This document shows positions 1-7,649 of a stretch of DNA of 64,000 nucleotides, in pieces (the first letter of the stretch is position 1; the number at the start of each line of letters is the position of its first letter). Origin of the DNA: a beta proteobacterium AAP65 (GTDB taxonomy: Bacteria > Pseudomonadota > Gammaproteobacteria > Burkholderiales > Burkholderiaceae_C); the NCBI GenBank assembly GCA_001295865.1, contig LJHW01000020.1, positions 62,001 through 126,000 of the forward strand, read 5' to 3'. Both the position numbers and the translations under genes were made by a program. The notes under the pieces were generated by a model. It was given only the letters and a program-made list of their open reading frames with translations. It had not been told where the DNA came from and did not search any database.

Positions 1-133
1 GCTGGAGCCGCTGGTGCTCTACCGCCCGCTCTACAACCAGAGCGGCGATTGGGTGCGGCCTTACGCGATGTTTTTCGAGACGGTGACGATCGAAGGCCGC
101 GAACAGCCGCGCTTCGCCCGCATCGGCGACTGA
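1..133 (+). CDS. DUF1653 protein, C-terminal end (partial)
   Basis: Reading in the frame that begins at base 2 gives the last 43 residues of a protein ending at TGA 131-133. The tail contains YRPLYNQSGDWVRPYAMFFE followed by ETVTIEG and PRFARI, which is the characteristic end of small DUF1653 proteins (YR.LY....WVRP..MF.E.V...G...PRF). The start lies before the window. DUF1653 proteins have no established biochemical role. The gene converges on purN, whose stop is 10 bases further on. Confidence 0.8.
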   Translation, partial: LEPLVLYRPLYNQSGDWVRPYAMFFETVTIEGREQPRFARIGD

Positions 134-143
134 GGGCGCGGCC

Positions 144-770
144 CTACATCAACACCTGCGAGGCGCCGTCGGCCTGGATCACCAGCCCGTTCTCCACGCG
201 CAACTTGCCTTCCACGAACCAGCGCACCGCCAGCGGGTAGATCACGTGCTCGGTGGCCAGCACGCGCGCGGCCAGTTGATGTTCGTCATCTCCCGGCAGC
301 ACCGGCACCACGCTCTGCATCACGATGGGGCCATGGTCGAGCTCGGGTGTCACGAAGTGCACGGTGGCGCCCACGGCCTTGCAGCCGGCTTCCAGCGCGC
401 GCCGGTGCGTGTGCAGCCCGGGAAAGGCCGGCAGCAGCGAAGGGTGGATGTTCAGCAGCCGGCCTTCGTAGCGGCGCACGAAATCAGCGCCCAGCACGCG
501 CATGAAGCCGGCCAGCACCACGAGGTCGGGCGCGTGCGCGTCGATGGCGGCGGCCAGGGCGGCATCGAAGGCCTCGCGCTCGGGGTAGGCCTTGTGGTCC
601 ACGCACTGCGCGGCGATGCCACGCTCGGACGCCCAGGCCAAGCCGCCGGCCAGCGGGCGGTTGGCGATGACGGCCACCACCTGCGCCGGCCAGCCCTGCT
701 CGGTGCAGCGCTGGTGGAGGGCTTCCATGTTCGAGCCGCGGCCCGAGATGAGGATGACGATGCGTTTCAT
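144..770 (-). CDS. purN: phosphoribosylglycinamide formyltransferase
   Basis: 208 aa. It transfers a formyl group from 10-formyltetrahydrofolate to glycinamide ribonucleotide, the third step of de novo purine synthesis, in the cytoplasm. The N-terminus MKRIVILISGRGSNM carries the phosphate-binding GRGSNM loop. The catalytic block NIHPSLLPAFPG supplies the Asn and His, and DHGPIVMQ near residue 145 the Asp, as in the PurN family. The ATG at 770 is preferred over longer upstream in-frame starts because homologues begin at this MKRI. It is transcribed divergently from trpS with about 122 bases between them. Confidence 0.95.
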   Translation of the reverse strand: MKRIVILISGRGSNMEALHQRCTEQGWPAQVVAVIANRPLAGGLAWASERGIAAQCVDHKAYPEREAFDAALAAAIDAHAPDLVVLAGFMRVLGADFVRRYEGRLLNIHPSLLPAFPGLHTHRRALEAGCKAVGATVHFVTPELDHGPIVMQSVVPVLPGDDEHQLAARVLATEHVIYPLAVRWFVEGKLRVENGLVIQADGASQVLM

Positions 771-892
771 GGCGGTGGTGGGGCAGACAGCGGCCGGCAG
801 TGTAGGCGGGCGCCTGCGCCGCGCCCTGGCTTGCTGAGACAATCGCGGCCTTCACCGCAAGCCTCTTTTGCCCGCTAGCCCGGCAGCCCACC

Positions 893-2101
893 ATGCGATC
901 ACGCGTTCTCTCCGGCATGCGCCCCACCGGCGCCATGCACCTCGGCCACTACCACGGCGCCCTGAAGAACTGGGTGCGCCTGCAGCACGAGCACGAGTGC
1001 TTCTTCTTCGTGGCCGACTGGCACGCCCTGACCACGCACTACGAAGAGCGCGAGGTCATGGAGAAGTTCGTCTACGAGATGGTGATCGACTGGATCGCCG
1101 CCGGCCTGGACCCCGACAAGTGCACGCTCTTCATCCAGAGCCGCCTGCCCGAACACGCCGAGCTCTTCACGCTGCTGGCCATGGGCACGCCGCTGGGCTG
1201 GCTGGAACGTGTGCCCACCTACAAGGACCAGATGGAAAAGCTGAAGGACCGCGACCTCGCGACCTACGGCTTCCTTGGCTACCCGCTGCTGCAGGCTGCC
1301 GACATCCTGATCTACAAGGCCAACCACGTGCCCGTGGGTGAAGACCAGAGCAGCCACGTCGAGCTCACGCGCGAGGTGGCGCGCCGCTTCAACAACCTGT
1401 ACGGCCGCAGCAGCCAGTTCGAGGCCCAGGTGGCCGCGGCGCTGGCCAAGCTGCCCAAGGACGACGCGCGCTACTTCGAGAAGCAGCGCAAGGCCTTCGG
1501 CGAGACCGGCAGTGCCGAAGCCCAAGCCAAGGGTGAAGGCATGGTGGCCAAGGCCGCCGCGCAGGTGGAAGGCTGGACGGCCGACGACAGCGAACTGCTG
1601 CTCGGCCACCTCAAGGGCAGCGGCAAGAGCGTGCTCACCGAGCCGCAGGCGCTGCTGACCGAGACCAGCAAGCTGCCCGGCCTGGACGGCGCGAAGATGA
1701 GCAAGAGCTACGGCAACGCCATCCTCATGCGCGAAGAGCCGGCCGAGGTGACGCGCAAGGTGCGCGGCATGGCCACCGACCCCGCCCGCGCCCGCCGCAC
1801 CGACCCCGGTGACCCGGCGCGCTGCCCGGTGTGGCAGCTGCACAAGGTCTACACCGACGCGCCCACGCACGAATGGGTGCAGCAGGGCTGCAAGAGCGCC
1901 GGCATCGGCTGCCTGGACTGCAAGCAGCCGGTGATCGACGCCATCGTGAAAGAACAGGCGCCGTGGCGCGAACGCGCGGAGCAGTACCTGGCCAACCCCA
2001 AGCAGGTGCACTGGATCGTGGAGATGGGCACCGAGCGCGCGCGCACGGTGGCGCGCCAGACGATGAAGGACGTGCGCACCGCGATGGGCTTGAACTACTG
2101 A
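893..2101 (+). CDS. trpS: tryptophan--tRNA ligase
   Basis: 402 aa class Ic aminoacyl-tRNA synthetase that charges tRNA(Trp). The HIGH-type motif is HLGH at residues 16-19 and the KMSKS motif is at residues 268-272. It is about 70 residues longer than the E. coli enzyme. The extra material lies between the Rossmann halves (roughly residues 185-250) and in a C-terminal segment with CLDCKQ, as in the approximately 400-aa TrpRS variants of Burkholderiales. Its TGA stop overlaps the ATG of the next gene by one base, so the esterase downstream is probably translationally coupled. Confidence 0.95.
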   Translation: MRSRVLSGMRPTGAMHLGHYHGALKNWVRLQHEHECFFFVADWHALTTHYEEREVMEKFVYEMVIDWIAAGLDPDKCTLFIQSRLPEHAELFTLLAMGTPLGWLERVPTYKDQMEKLKDRDLATYGFLGYPLLQAADILIYKANHVPVGEDQSSHVELTREVARRFNNLYGRSSQFEAQVAAALAKLPKDDARYFEKQRKAFGETGSAEAQAKGEGMVAKAAAQVEGWTADDSELLLGHLKGSGKSVLTEPQALLTETSKLPGLDGAKMSKSYGNAILMREEPAEVTRKVRGMATDPARARRTDPGDPARCPVWQLHKVYTDAPTHEWVQQGCKSAGIGCLDCKQPVIDAIVKEQAPWRERAEQYLANPKQVHWIVEMGTERARTVARQTMKDVRTAMGLNY

Positions 2102-2772
2102 TGGACGCGCTGCAGACCTTCGAAGTGCACCCCGGCGCCGAGCCGCGGGCCACCGTCATCGTGCTGCACGGCCTGGGGGCCGACGGCACCGATTTCCTGT
2201 CTTTCGCCGACGAGATGAAGCTCGCCGCCGTGGGCCCGGTGCGCTGGGTCTTCCCGCGCGCGCCCGAGCGTGCGGTGACGATCAATGGCGGCCACCGCAT
2301 GCGCGCCTGGTACGACATCCTCGGCACCGACCTGGTTCGGCGCGAAGACGAAGGCGGCCTGCGCGAGAGCTTCGCGCAGGTGCATGCGCTCATCGACCGC
2401 GAAGTGGCGCGCGGCGTGCCCGCCAACCGCATCGTGCTGGGTGGTTTTTCGCAGGGCTGCGCCATCACGTTGGGCGCCGGCTTGCGCTACGGCCAGCGCC
2501 TGGCGGGCTTGGTGGGCCTGTCGGGCTACATGCCGCTGGCCGCAGCGCTGGAAGCAGAGCGCCACGACGCCAACGCGCTGACGCCGCTGTTCCTGGCCCA
2601 CGGCCGCAGCGACCCCGTGGTACCCCTGGCCCGCGGCGCCGCCGCGCGCGACCAGCTGCAGGCCCTGGGCCAGCCGCTGGACTGGCACGACTACCCGATG
2701 CAGCACTCGGTGTGCATCGAAGAAGTGCGCGACCTGCAGCGCTGGCTGCTGCAGGTGCTGCAGCCGGCCTGA
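2101..2772 (+). CDS. carboxylesterase/phospholipase-family alpha/beta hydrolase
   Basis: 223 aa alpha/beta hydrolase of the Abhydrolase_2 type (bacterial carboxylesterase, acyl-protein-thioesterase-like). The nucleophile elbow GGFSQG places the catalytic Ser at residue 117. The Asp is in HGRSDPVVP and the His in PMQHSVCIEE near the C-terminus. The oxyanion-hole segment VLHGLGADGTDF is near residue 20. There is no signal peptide, so it is cytoplasmic. The start overlaps the trpS stop by one base (TGATG). The natural ester substrate cannot be told from sequence. Confidence 0.9.
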   Translation: MDALQTFEVHPGAEPRATVIVLHGLGADGTDFLSFADEMKLAAVGPVRWVFPRAPERAVTINGGHRMRAWYDILGTDLVRREDEGGLRESFAQVHALIDREVARGVPANRIVLGGFSQGCAITLGAGLRYGQRLAGLVGLSGYMPLAAALEAERHDANALTPLFLAHGRSDPVVPLARGAAARDQLQALGQPLDWHDYPMQHSVCIEEVRDLQRWLLQVLQPA

Positions 2773-2792
2773 GGTTGCACCGGGGGCTCGCC

Positions 2793-3347
2793 ATGCAGCT
2801 CGTCCGCCCCGCCTCCGAGCACCTGGCCGGCTATTGCGAGGCCTTGTCTCGCGGCTGGTCGCCGAACACCACGCGGCCCGAGGCGGCGCAAGAGCAGCTG
2901 GCCGACATCGCGGCCGATGCCGCGGCCTTCCTCGCCATCGCCCACGACCCCGAAGCCCTGGGCCCGCCGGTGAAGCTGCCCGACGGCAGCCAGGTGCAGC
3001 GCCTGCCCGGCATCGTGCGCTGGATGTGGAGCGACGAGGGCTTCTGCGGCAGCATCAACCTGCGCTGGCCTCGCGACCTGGGGCCGATGCCGCCGCACGT
3101 GCTGGGCCACATCGGCTACGCCGTGGTGCCCTGGCAGCAGCGCCGCGGCCACGCCACGCAGGCGCTGGCGCAGCTGCTGCCGCTCGCGCGCAGCTTCGGG
3201 CTGCGCGAGGTGGAGCTCACCACCGATGTCGACAACGCGCCTTCGCAGCGTGTCATCACGGCCAACGGGGGTGAGCTGCGGGAGCGTTTCACCAAGCCCG
3301 AGGCTTTCGGCGGCGGCGCGGGGCTGCGTTTCGTCATTCGGCTTTAG
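2793..3347 (+). CDS. GNAT-family N-acetyltransferase
   Basis: 184 aa. The segment GHIGYAVVPWQQRRGHATQAL has the acetyl-CoA pyrophosphate-binding (Q/R)xxGxG/A pattern (QQRRGHA) of GNAT motif A. It is followed by a helix and an Asn-containing strand (TDVDNAPSQRVITANGG), typical of GNAT proteins that acetylate small molecules or protein N-termini. The substrate is unknown. The ATG at 2793 lies 20 bases after the esterase stop, so it is probably the third gene of the trpS operon. It converges on imuB with 19 bases between the stops. Confidence 0.85.
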   Translation: MQLVRPASEHLAGYCEALSRGWSPNTTRPEAAQEQLADIAADAAAFLAIAHDPEALGPPVKLPDGSQVQRLPGIVRWMWSDEGFCGSINLRWPRDLGPMPPHVLGHIGYAVVPWQQRRGHATQALAQLLPLARSFGLREVELTTDVDNAPSQRVITANGGELRERFTKPEAFGGGAGLRFVIRL

Positions 3348-3366
3348 GCTTGCCTCCAGGCGCGCC

Positions 3367-4947
3367 TCACCCAAAACGCCCCTGCAGGAACCAGCGCGGC
3401 GCCGCGTCATCGGTGCTGGGCAGGCGCGTGTGCCACAGCCACAGCAGCGCGCCTTCGCGCGTCTGGGCGATGTAGTAATCACGCGCGGCGGGCTCGCCGT
3501 CCCACCAGCCGGTTTCGATACGCTCGGGGCCGCTCAGCAGTTGCAGCGGCTGGCCTTGCAACCAGGGCACGGCATCGCGTTCGCTCAAGGGCTGCGGCTG
3601 CGGCAGCAGCCAGGTGGGCCGGTGCAGCGGCAGCAGGCCGTGGGCTTGTGCCTGGGCCTGCACGAGGGTGGCCTGCTGGTGGGCATCGGCCGGCACATCG
3701 CCCGCGGCGGCCCCAGCGCCGCCCTGCGCAGGCACGGCGCGGGTGGCGCACTCGGGGCGGTGGTCGGCCACGGGCTGCAGGCGCAGCACCTGGTCGTCGC
3801 CCAGGCGCGCGCGCAGGCGTTCGAGCAGGCGCACCAGGCCCTCGGCCTGGCCGGCGCGGGTGGGAAAAAGTTCGCCGTTGGGTGCCTCGCCGGCCACCAG
3901 CTGCTGGCAGTGCAGCTGCAGCTCCAGCGTGGGCGCGGTGAGCACCACGCGCGCCAGGCGCTCGCGCAGCAGCAGCTGCAGGTGGCCGAGTTCGGCCGAA
4001 GGCTCGGCCAGGGCCACCGCCAGCTCGGTGGGCGGCTGCAGCACCTGGCGCTGGCGCTCGTGGCGCATGCGCAGCGTGAAGCCGCCCACGCGCGCCTGCC
4101 GCGCCTGCGCCCAGGCCAGCAGCCGCGCCAGCAGCACGCCGGCGCCGTGCAGCACCTGCTCGGTGGTTTCGGCGCGCGCGAAGAGTTCGAGCCGGCTGTC
4201 GAAGACGGCCGGCAGCGTGAGCCAGCGCCGCGGGTCGGCCCGCTGGCCGAGGGCGCGGTCGAGTTCGTCGAGCACCTCGATGCCGAAACGCCGCGCCAGG
4301 CCGGCGCGCGGCAGCTGCTGCAGGTCGTGCAGCGTGTGCACGCCCATGCCCTGCAGCGCTTCCCAGTGTTCACGGCCGGGGCCCAGCAGCCACACCGGGG
4401 CCGGGGCCAGCAAGGCTTGCAGCGCGGCGAGGCTGGTGCTGTGCGGGCCGAGCAGCAAGTCAGCTGCGGCCGTGCTCGCGCCGCCTGGCTGCGGGTACCA
4501 ACGCGCCAGCAGGCCTGCCGCCACCGCGGTGGGCGCCGCGGCCATCTGCACGCAGTGGCCCAGCGGCGCCAGCGCGGCGGCCAGGCGCCGCTGCAGGCCC
4601 GCCGGGCCGCCGAAAAGGCGCAGGCTGCCCTGCACCTCCATCAGCACGGTCTGCGCGTCTTGCAGCGTGACCGACGGTGTGAAGGCCAGCGCGCCATGGG
4701 CCACGGCGCGCAGCGCGGCGGCATTGCGTGCGGCCTGGGCTTCGGCCAGCAGCAGATCGCTGGCCAGCGCCAGCGCCGTGGCGCGTTTCATGCCCACGCG
4801 CACGCCGCAGGCCGCCGCCTCGGCATTGACCACGGCCACGCGGTGCGCGGCCACCAACGCGGCCGGCCGCGCCGCCTGCTCGGGCGGCAGCGTGGCGATG
4901 AAGGCCTCCAGCGACAAAGCTGGCAGGTGCAGGGCCCACCACAGCAT
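3367..4947 (-). CDS. imuB: ImuB, inactive Y-family polymerase-like mutasome protein
   Basis: 526 aa. The N-terminus MLWWALHLPALSLEAF and the following segment (VVNAEAAACGVRVGM) are typical of ImuB, a Y-family polymerase relative that usually lacks the catalytic acidic residues. ImuB acts as the hub that links DnaE2 polymerase, ImuA and the beta clamp during SOS mutagenesis. A palm/little-finger-like middle (LQGSLRLFGG type motif near residue 110, helix-hairpin-helix-like segment near 215-250) is followed by a long C-terminal tail. It lies 48 bases downstream of imuA on the same strand. No dnaE2 follows; the next gene converges. Confidence 0.9.
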   Translation of the reverse strand: MLWWALHLPALSLEAFIATLPPEQAARPAALVAAHRVAVVNAEAAACGVRVGMKRATALALASDLLLAEAQAARNAAALRAVAHGALAFTPSVTLQDAQTVLMEVQGSLRLFGGPAGLQRRLAAALAPLGHCVQMAAAPTAVAAGLLARWYPQPGGASTAAADLLLGPHSTSLAALQALLAPAPVWLLGPGREHWEALQGMGVHTLHDLQQLPRAGLARRFGIEVLDELDRALGQRADPRRWLTLPAVFDSRLELFARAETTEQVLHGAGVLLARLLAWAQARQARVGGFTLRMRHERQRQVLQPPTELAVALAEPSAELGHLQLLLRERLARVVLTAPTLELQLHCQQLVAGEAPNGELFPTRAGQAEGLVRLLERLRARLGDDQVLRLQPVADHRPECATRAVPAQGGAGAAAGDVPADAHQQATLVQAQAQAHGLLPLHRPTWLLPQPQPLSERDAVPWLQGQPLQLLSGPERIETGWWDGEPAARDYYIAQTREGALLWLWHTRLPSTDDAAPRWFLQGRFG

Positions 4948-4995
4948 CAGGCAGCTTCCAGACGGACGGCACGGGAACGGCGGCAGCGCGGCCGC

Positions 4996-6036
4996 TCAGC
5001 GCGGCGACGCTGCAGCCGCGGCACCCGCTTGGGCGGCCGGGCGTAGCGCCAGCGCCCGCTGCGCGCGCGCCGCGGCCGGCCCTGAGAGCACCGGCGGCAG
5101 CGCCAGCACCAGCGGCTGCGCCAGCGGCGGGCCGCGGCGCTTGAGCAGGGCCACACGCAGCTGGTCGGCACCCGCGCAGGCCAGCACCAGGCGCAGCGGC
5201 GCGGCGCTGGGCTGGTGGCGCAGCGCCACGTCACGCACCAGGAACACCGGGCCGTCGTGGGCCTGCGCGGCCATCTGCAGCCGGCGCAGCGCGTCGGCCG
5301 GCAGCCGCGCCGGCAGCCAGGCCAGCACGGCGCCGACATGGCCGCTCTTGAGCGCCTGCTCCAGCGCCCACAGCACGTCAGGCGCCGGCAGGCGGCTGCG
5401 CGCCGGGCCCTTCAAAGGCTGGCGGGCGCGCAGCAGCACGAGCTGCTGCAAATCCAGGCCCAGGGCCGACAGCGCCCAGGCGCAGGGCGAGGCCGGCGGG
5501 TCGAAACACATCACGCAGCGCTGCTGCGCCTGCACCGCGGCCAGCGCCGGGGCCAGCAGGCGCAGTTCACCCAGGCCTTCGTGCGGCAGCAGCAGCTCGG
5601 TCAACGCGCCCTGCGGCCAGCCGCCGCCGGGCAGCTGGGCGTCGAGCGCAGCAAAACCGCTGGGCAGGCCGGCGCCCGCGGGCCGGCCCAGCTGGTGCGC
5701 GCGCCACAGCGCCGGATGCAGGGTTTCGGGGGCGGCGGGCAGCAGCAGGCCAGGGGTGGGCGCGGGCAGTGGCGCCGACGCGGCACGGGGCGGCGTGGGG
5801 GCCAGCGGCAGCTGTTGCAGCTGCTGTTGCGGCTGCTGCGGCCGCGGCAGCAGCGGCGCCGGCTCCTCATCGGCAAACAGCCCTGGCTGCCCCCCGGGCG
5901 GCACCCCCCGGCCCCCGGACCAGGCCGCTGGCAGGCCCGCCCCCAGCCCGCGCAGGCTGCGCACCCCGCCGCCCGGCGGGCGCACGGGGGCCGCGGGCGA
6001 CAGCGGCAAGGGCGGGGACGTGGGAGGCAGGGTCAC
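4996..6036 (-). CDS. imuA: ImuA, SOS translesion-synthesis protein
   Basis: 346 aa. From about residue 105 it matches ImuA: HPALWRAHQLG, then GFAALDAQLPGGGWPQGALTE, then LLAPALAAVQAQQRCVMCFD. ImuA has a RecA/SulA-like fold and works with ImuB and DnaE2 in damage-induced mutagenesis. The first 100 residues are a Pro/Gly/Gln-rich low-complexity extension not typical of the family. The GTG at 6036 is the first in-frame start and lies only 7 bases from a LexA box, with no room for a ribosome-binding site. It is therefore either a leaderless start or the true start lies further in. Confidence 0.85.
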   Translation of the reverse strand: MTLPPTSPPLPLSPAAPVRPPGGGVRSLRGLGAGLPAAWSGGRGVPPGGQPGLFADEEPAPLLPRPQQPQQQLQQLPLAPTPPRAASAPLPAPTPGLLLPAAPETLHPALWRAHQLGRPAGAGLPSGFAALDAQLPGGGWPQGALTELLLPHEGLGELRLLAPALAAVQAQQRCVMCFDPPASPCAWALSALGLDLQQLVLLRARQPLKGPARSRLPAPDVLWALEQALKSGHVGAVLAWLPARLPADALRRLQMAAQAHDGPVFLVRDVALRHQPSAAPLRLVLACAGADQLRVALLKRRGPPLAQPLVLALPPVLSGPAAARAQRALALRPAAQAGAAAAASPR

Positions 6037-6042
6037 GAAAAT

Positions 6043-6060
6043 ACTGTACGTCCATACAGT
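6043..6060. promoter_or_regulatory. LexA (SOS) box upstream of imuA
   Basis: CTGT at 6044-6047 and ACAG at 6056-6059 are separated by exactly 8 bases. The flanking A/T extends the dyad to ACTGT...ACAGT. This matches the CTGT-N8-ACAG LexA consensus of E. coli and betaproteobacteria. It lies between the -35 and -10 hexamers of the imuA promoter and overlaps the -10, so LexA binding would block transcription until DNA damage. Confidence 0.9.
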
Positions 6061-6071
6061 CTTTTCGGCAA
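6043..6071 (-). promoter_or_regulatory. imuA promoter
   Basis: On the minus strand TTGCCG (6071 to 6066) and TACAGT (6048 to 6043) are separated by 17 bases, a good sigma-70 arrangement. The expected transcription start 6-7 bases after the -10 falls at about 6036-6037, that is on the GTG start codon of imuA. This predicts a leaderless or nearly leaderless message. The -10 hexamer is shared with the LexA box. Confidence 0.65.
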
Positions 6072-6104
6072 GCGGCAGGGCTCTTGCCGACCGCGCAAAA
6101 CGAC

Positions 6105-7064
6105 CTAATCGAGCGGCACCACCGTGTCGCCCTCTTCGGGCACACAGCCCTCGGCGAGGGGCGTCCAGCCGCGGCGCACCACCACGTGGCGCTCGGTGTG
6201 GCAGAACTCCAGGCGCTGCGCGCCAGGCACCTGCTGACGCAGGAAACCCTCGATGGCCGCCGGCATGCTGACACGGTAGATCGCCTGCGCCTGGTCTTCA
6301 GACGGGTGGTCGTCGTTGTTGAGCCAGGGCACGAAGACCGTGCCCCACATCAGCGGGCGCCAGCGCACGTCGATGACGCTGGGCGTGTAGCCCTGGCTCT
6401 TCAGCCAGGCCTGGGCGCGTTCGCGCAAGGGGGGCAAGGGCGCCAGGTCCTCGGCCCCCTCAGAAGACGGCGGCGCTTCAGGCCCCTGCAGCAGGCCCCC
6501 GCGTGCCGCGGCCAGCACCTCGGCCACCCACTGGTTGCAGTTCTGGTATTTCTGACTGAAGGCGTAGGCGTTGGCGCTGTAGGTGGCGCCCAGCAACTGC
6601 AGCGCCTGGTTCTTGTCGAGCGCGGCCTGTTCGATGACCGCGGCCTCTTCTTCGGGCAGCAGCAGCACCGAGACGAACCCGCGCGAGGGCTCGTTCATGC
6701 CCAGCAGGAAACCGAGCATGCCCTGGTCGAAGATGTGCGGCTGCTTCTCGTCGCAGGCGTAGTAGAGCTGGCGGATGGCCCAGGGCGTGTCGGGGCTGTG
6801 CTTGAGGCTGAAGCCGGCGTGCGAATAACGCACGCCGAAACGCCCCAGGTCGAGCCCGGCGCGGGCGATCAGCGCCAAGCGCTGGCCCGACTTCTCAAGC
6901 TCGGTCTTGATGACCGCGCCGAAGGTGAAGATCTTGTCCTTCTGCGCCGCCGTGAGGTTGTCCGGCGGGTCGCAGGCGCGCAGCGAGGTGGCCTGCGCGC
7001 CCGGGCTGCACAGCACGGCAGCCAGGGCGGCCAGCGCGGCCAGCCCTGAACGGGTCAACAACAA
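6105..7064 (-). CDS. DUF2145 exported protein
   Basis: 319 aa. A hydrophobic N-terminus with cleavage expected after SPGAQA indicates export. The mature part has the DUF2145 pattern: GQRLALIARAGLDLGRFGVRYSHAGF near residues 62-85, QLYYACDE, a central NCNQWVAE segment, the WLKSQGYTPSVIDV segment and a NNDDHP motif near residue 255. The family is thought to be periplasmic, with no known reaction; conserved Ser-His, Asn-Gln-Trp and Asp-Asp-His groups could be catalytic. It appears to start at TTG (7062-7064, a run of three TTG codons). A small exported-protein gene lies 18 bases upstream. A second DUF2145 gene is at 10877-11677. Confidence 0.8.
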   Translation of the reverse strand: MLLTRSGLAALAALAAVLCSPGAQATSLRACDPPDNLTAAQKDKIFTFGAVIKTELEKSGQRLALIARAGLDLGRFGVRYSHAGFSLKHSPDTPWAIRQLYYACDEKQPHIFDQGMLGFLLGMNEPSRGFVSVLLLPEEEAAVIEQAALDKNQALQLLGATYSANAYAFSQKYQNCNQWVAEVLAAARGGLLQGPEAPPSSEGAEDLAPLPPLRERAQAWLKSQGYTPSVIDVRWRPLMWGTVFVPWLNNDDHPSEDQAQAIYRVSMPAAIEGFLRQQVPGAQRLEFCHTERHVVVRRGWTPLAEGCVPEEGDTVVPLD

Positions 7065-7082
7065 GGGATCAGGAACGCGGGA

Positions 7083-7574
7083 TCAGAGACGGACGATCTT
7101 GGTCTGCAGTTCGCGGAACCACTCGTCGGCCAGCACCAGGAAGAAGGGCTTCTGGGCGCGCGTGTTCGCGAACTCCAGGCCGTAGGCGCGGGCGCGGGCG
7201 GTGACCACGCTGCCCTGGCCCAGGCGGCTCTGCTCGTAGGCTTCTTTGGGCATGTAGAGGAAAAACTCGCCCTGCTTGGCATCGGCGGCCACGGCGTGCA
7301 GCTTCAGGCGCACGGTGTCGGCGCGGGCCGGGGCTTCGGCCACCTCGATGACGCGGTAGTCACCATCGGCCACCTTGTTGTCGCCGGTGGAGCTTTCGCT
7401 GGAGGTCTGGATGGAGGTGGAGCTGCTGCCCACCGAGGTGGACACGCTGTCGGACGAAGCCGACGAGGCCGAGCTGCCAGCCAGCGCCGGCGCGGCGGCG
7501 AAAGCGCCCAGCAGCAGCGCCAGGGCGGTGGCACGCGCCAGCGGCGACGGGGTGCGGGAGGTCTGAGTCGTCAT
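7083..7574 (-). CDS. small exported Ser-rich protein, partner of DUF2145
   Basis: 163 aa, family not recognised. A signal peptide (hydrophobic stretch ALALLLGAFAAAPALAG) is followed by a Ser/Thr-rich linker of about 30 residues. A short folded domain follows with VADGDYRVIEVAE, FFLYMPKEAYEQS and a KPFFLVLADEW segment. The ATG at 7574 has a GGGACG-type ribosome-binding sequence about 8 bases upstream; a longer start at 7592 is possible. It ends 18 bases before the DUF2145 gene and is probably cotranscribed with it. The second DUF2145 gene also has a small exported protein in the same upstream position. Confidence 0.7.
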   Translation of the reverse strand: MTTQTSRTPSPLARATALALLLGAFAAAPALAGSSASSASSDSVSTSVGSSSTSIQTSSESSTGDNKVADGDYRVIEVAEAPARADTVRLKLHAVAADAKQGEFFLYMPKEAYEQSRLGQGSVVTARARAYGLEFANTRAQKPFFLVLADEWFRELQTKIVRL

Positions 7575-7649
7575 GGAACGTCGTCCCTTCATCAAAAGAA
7601 GTGTCGATCGCATGGTAGCGCAGGCCCTGGCGGCCTCTGCAAGCAAGCG

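Noticed and set aside
3226-6271. Very long plus-strand open frames (about 600 and 885 codons) opposite imuA and imuB
   Set aside because: They are Arg/Ala/Ser- or Gln/His-rich translations typical of the antisense of GC3-rich genes, with no recognisable domain; imuA and imuB on the other strand are clear.
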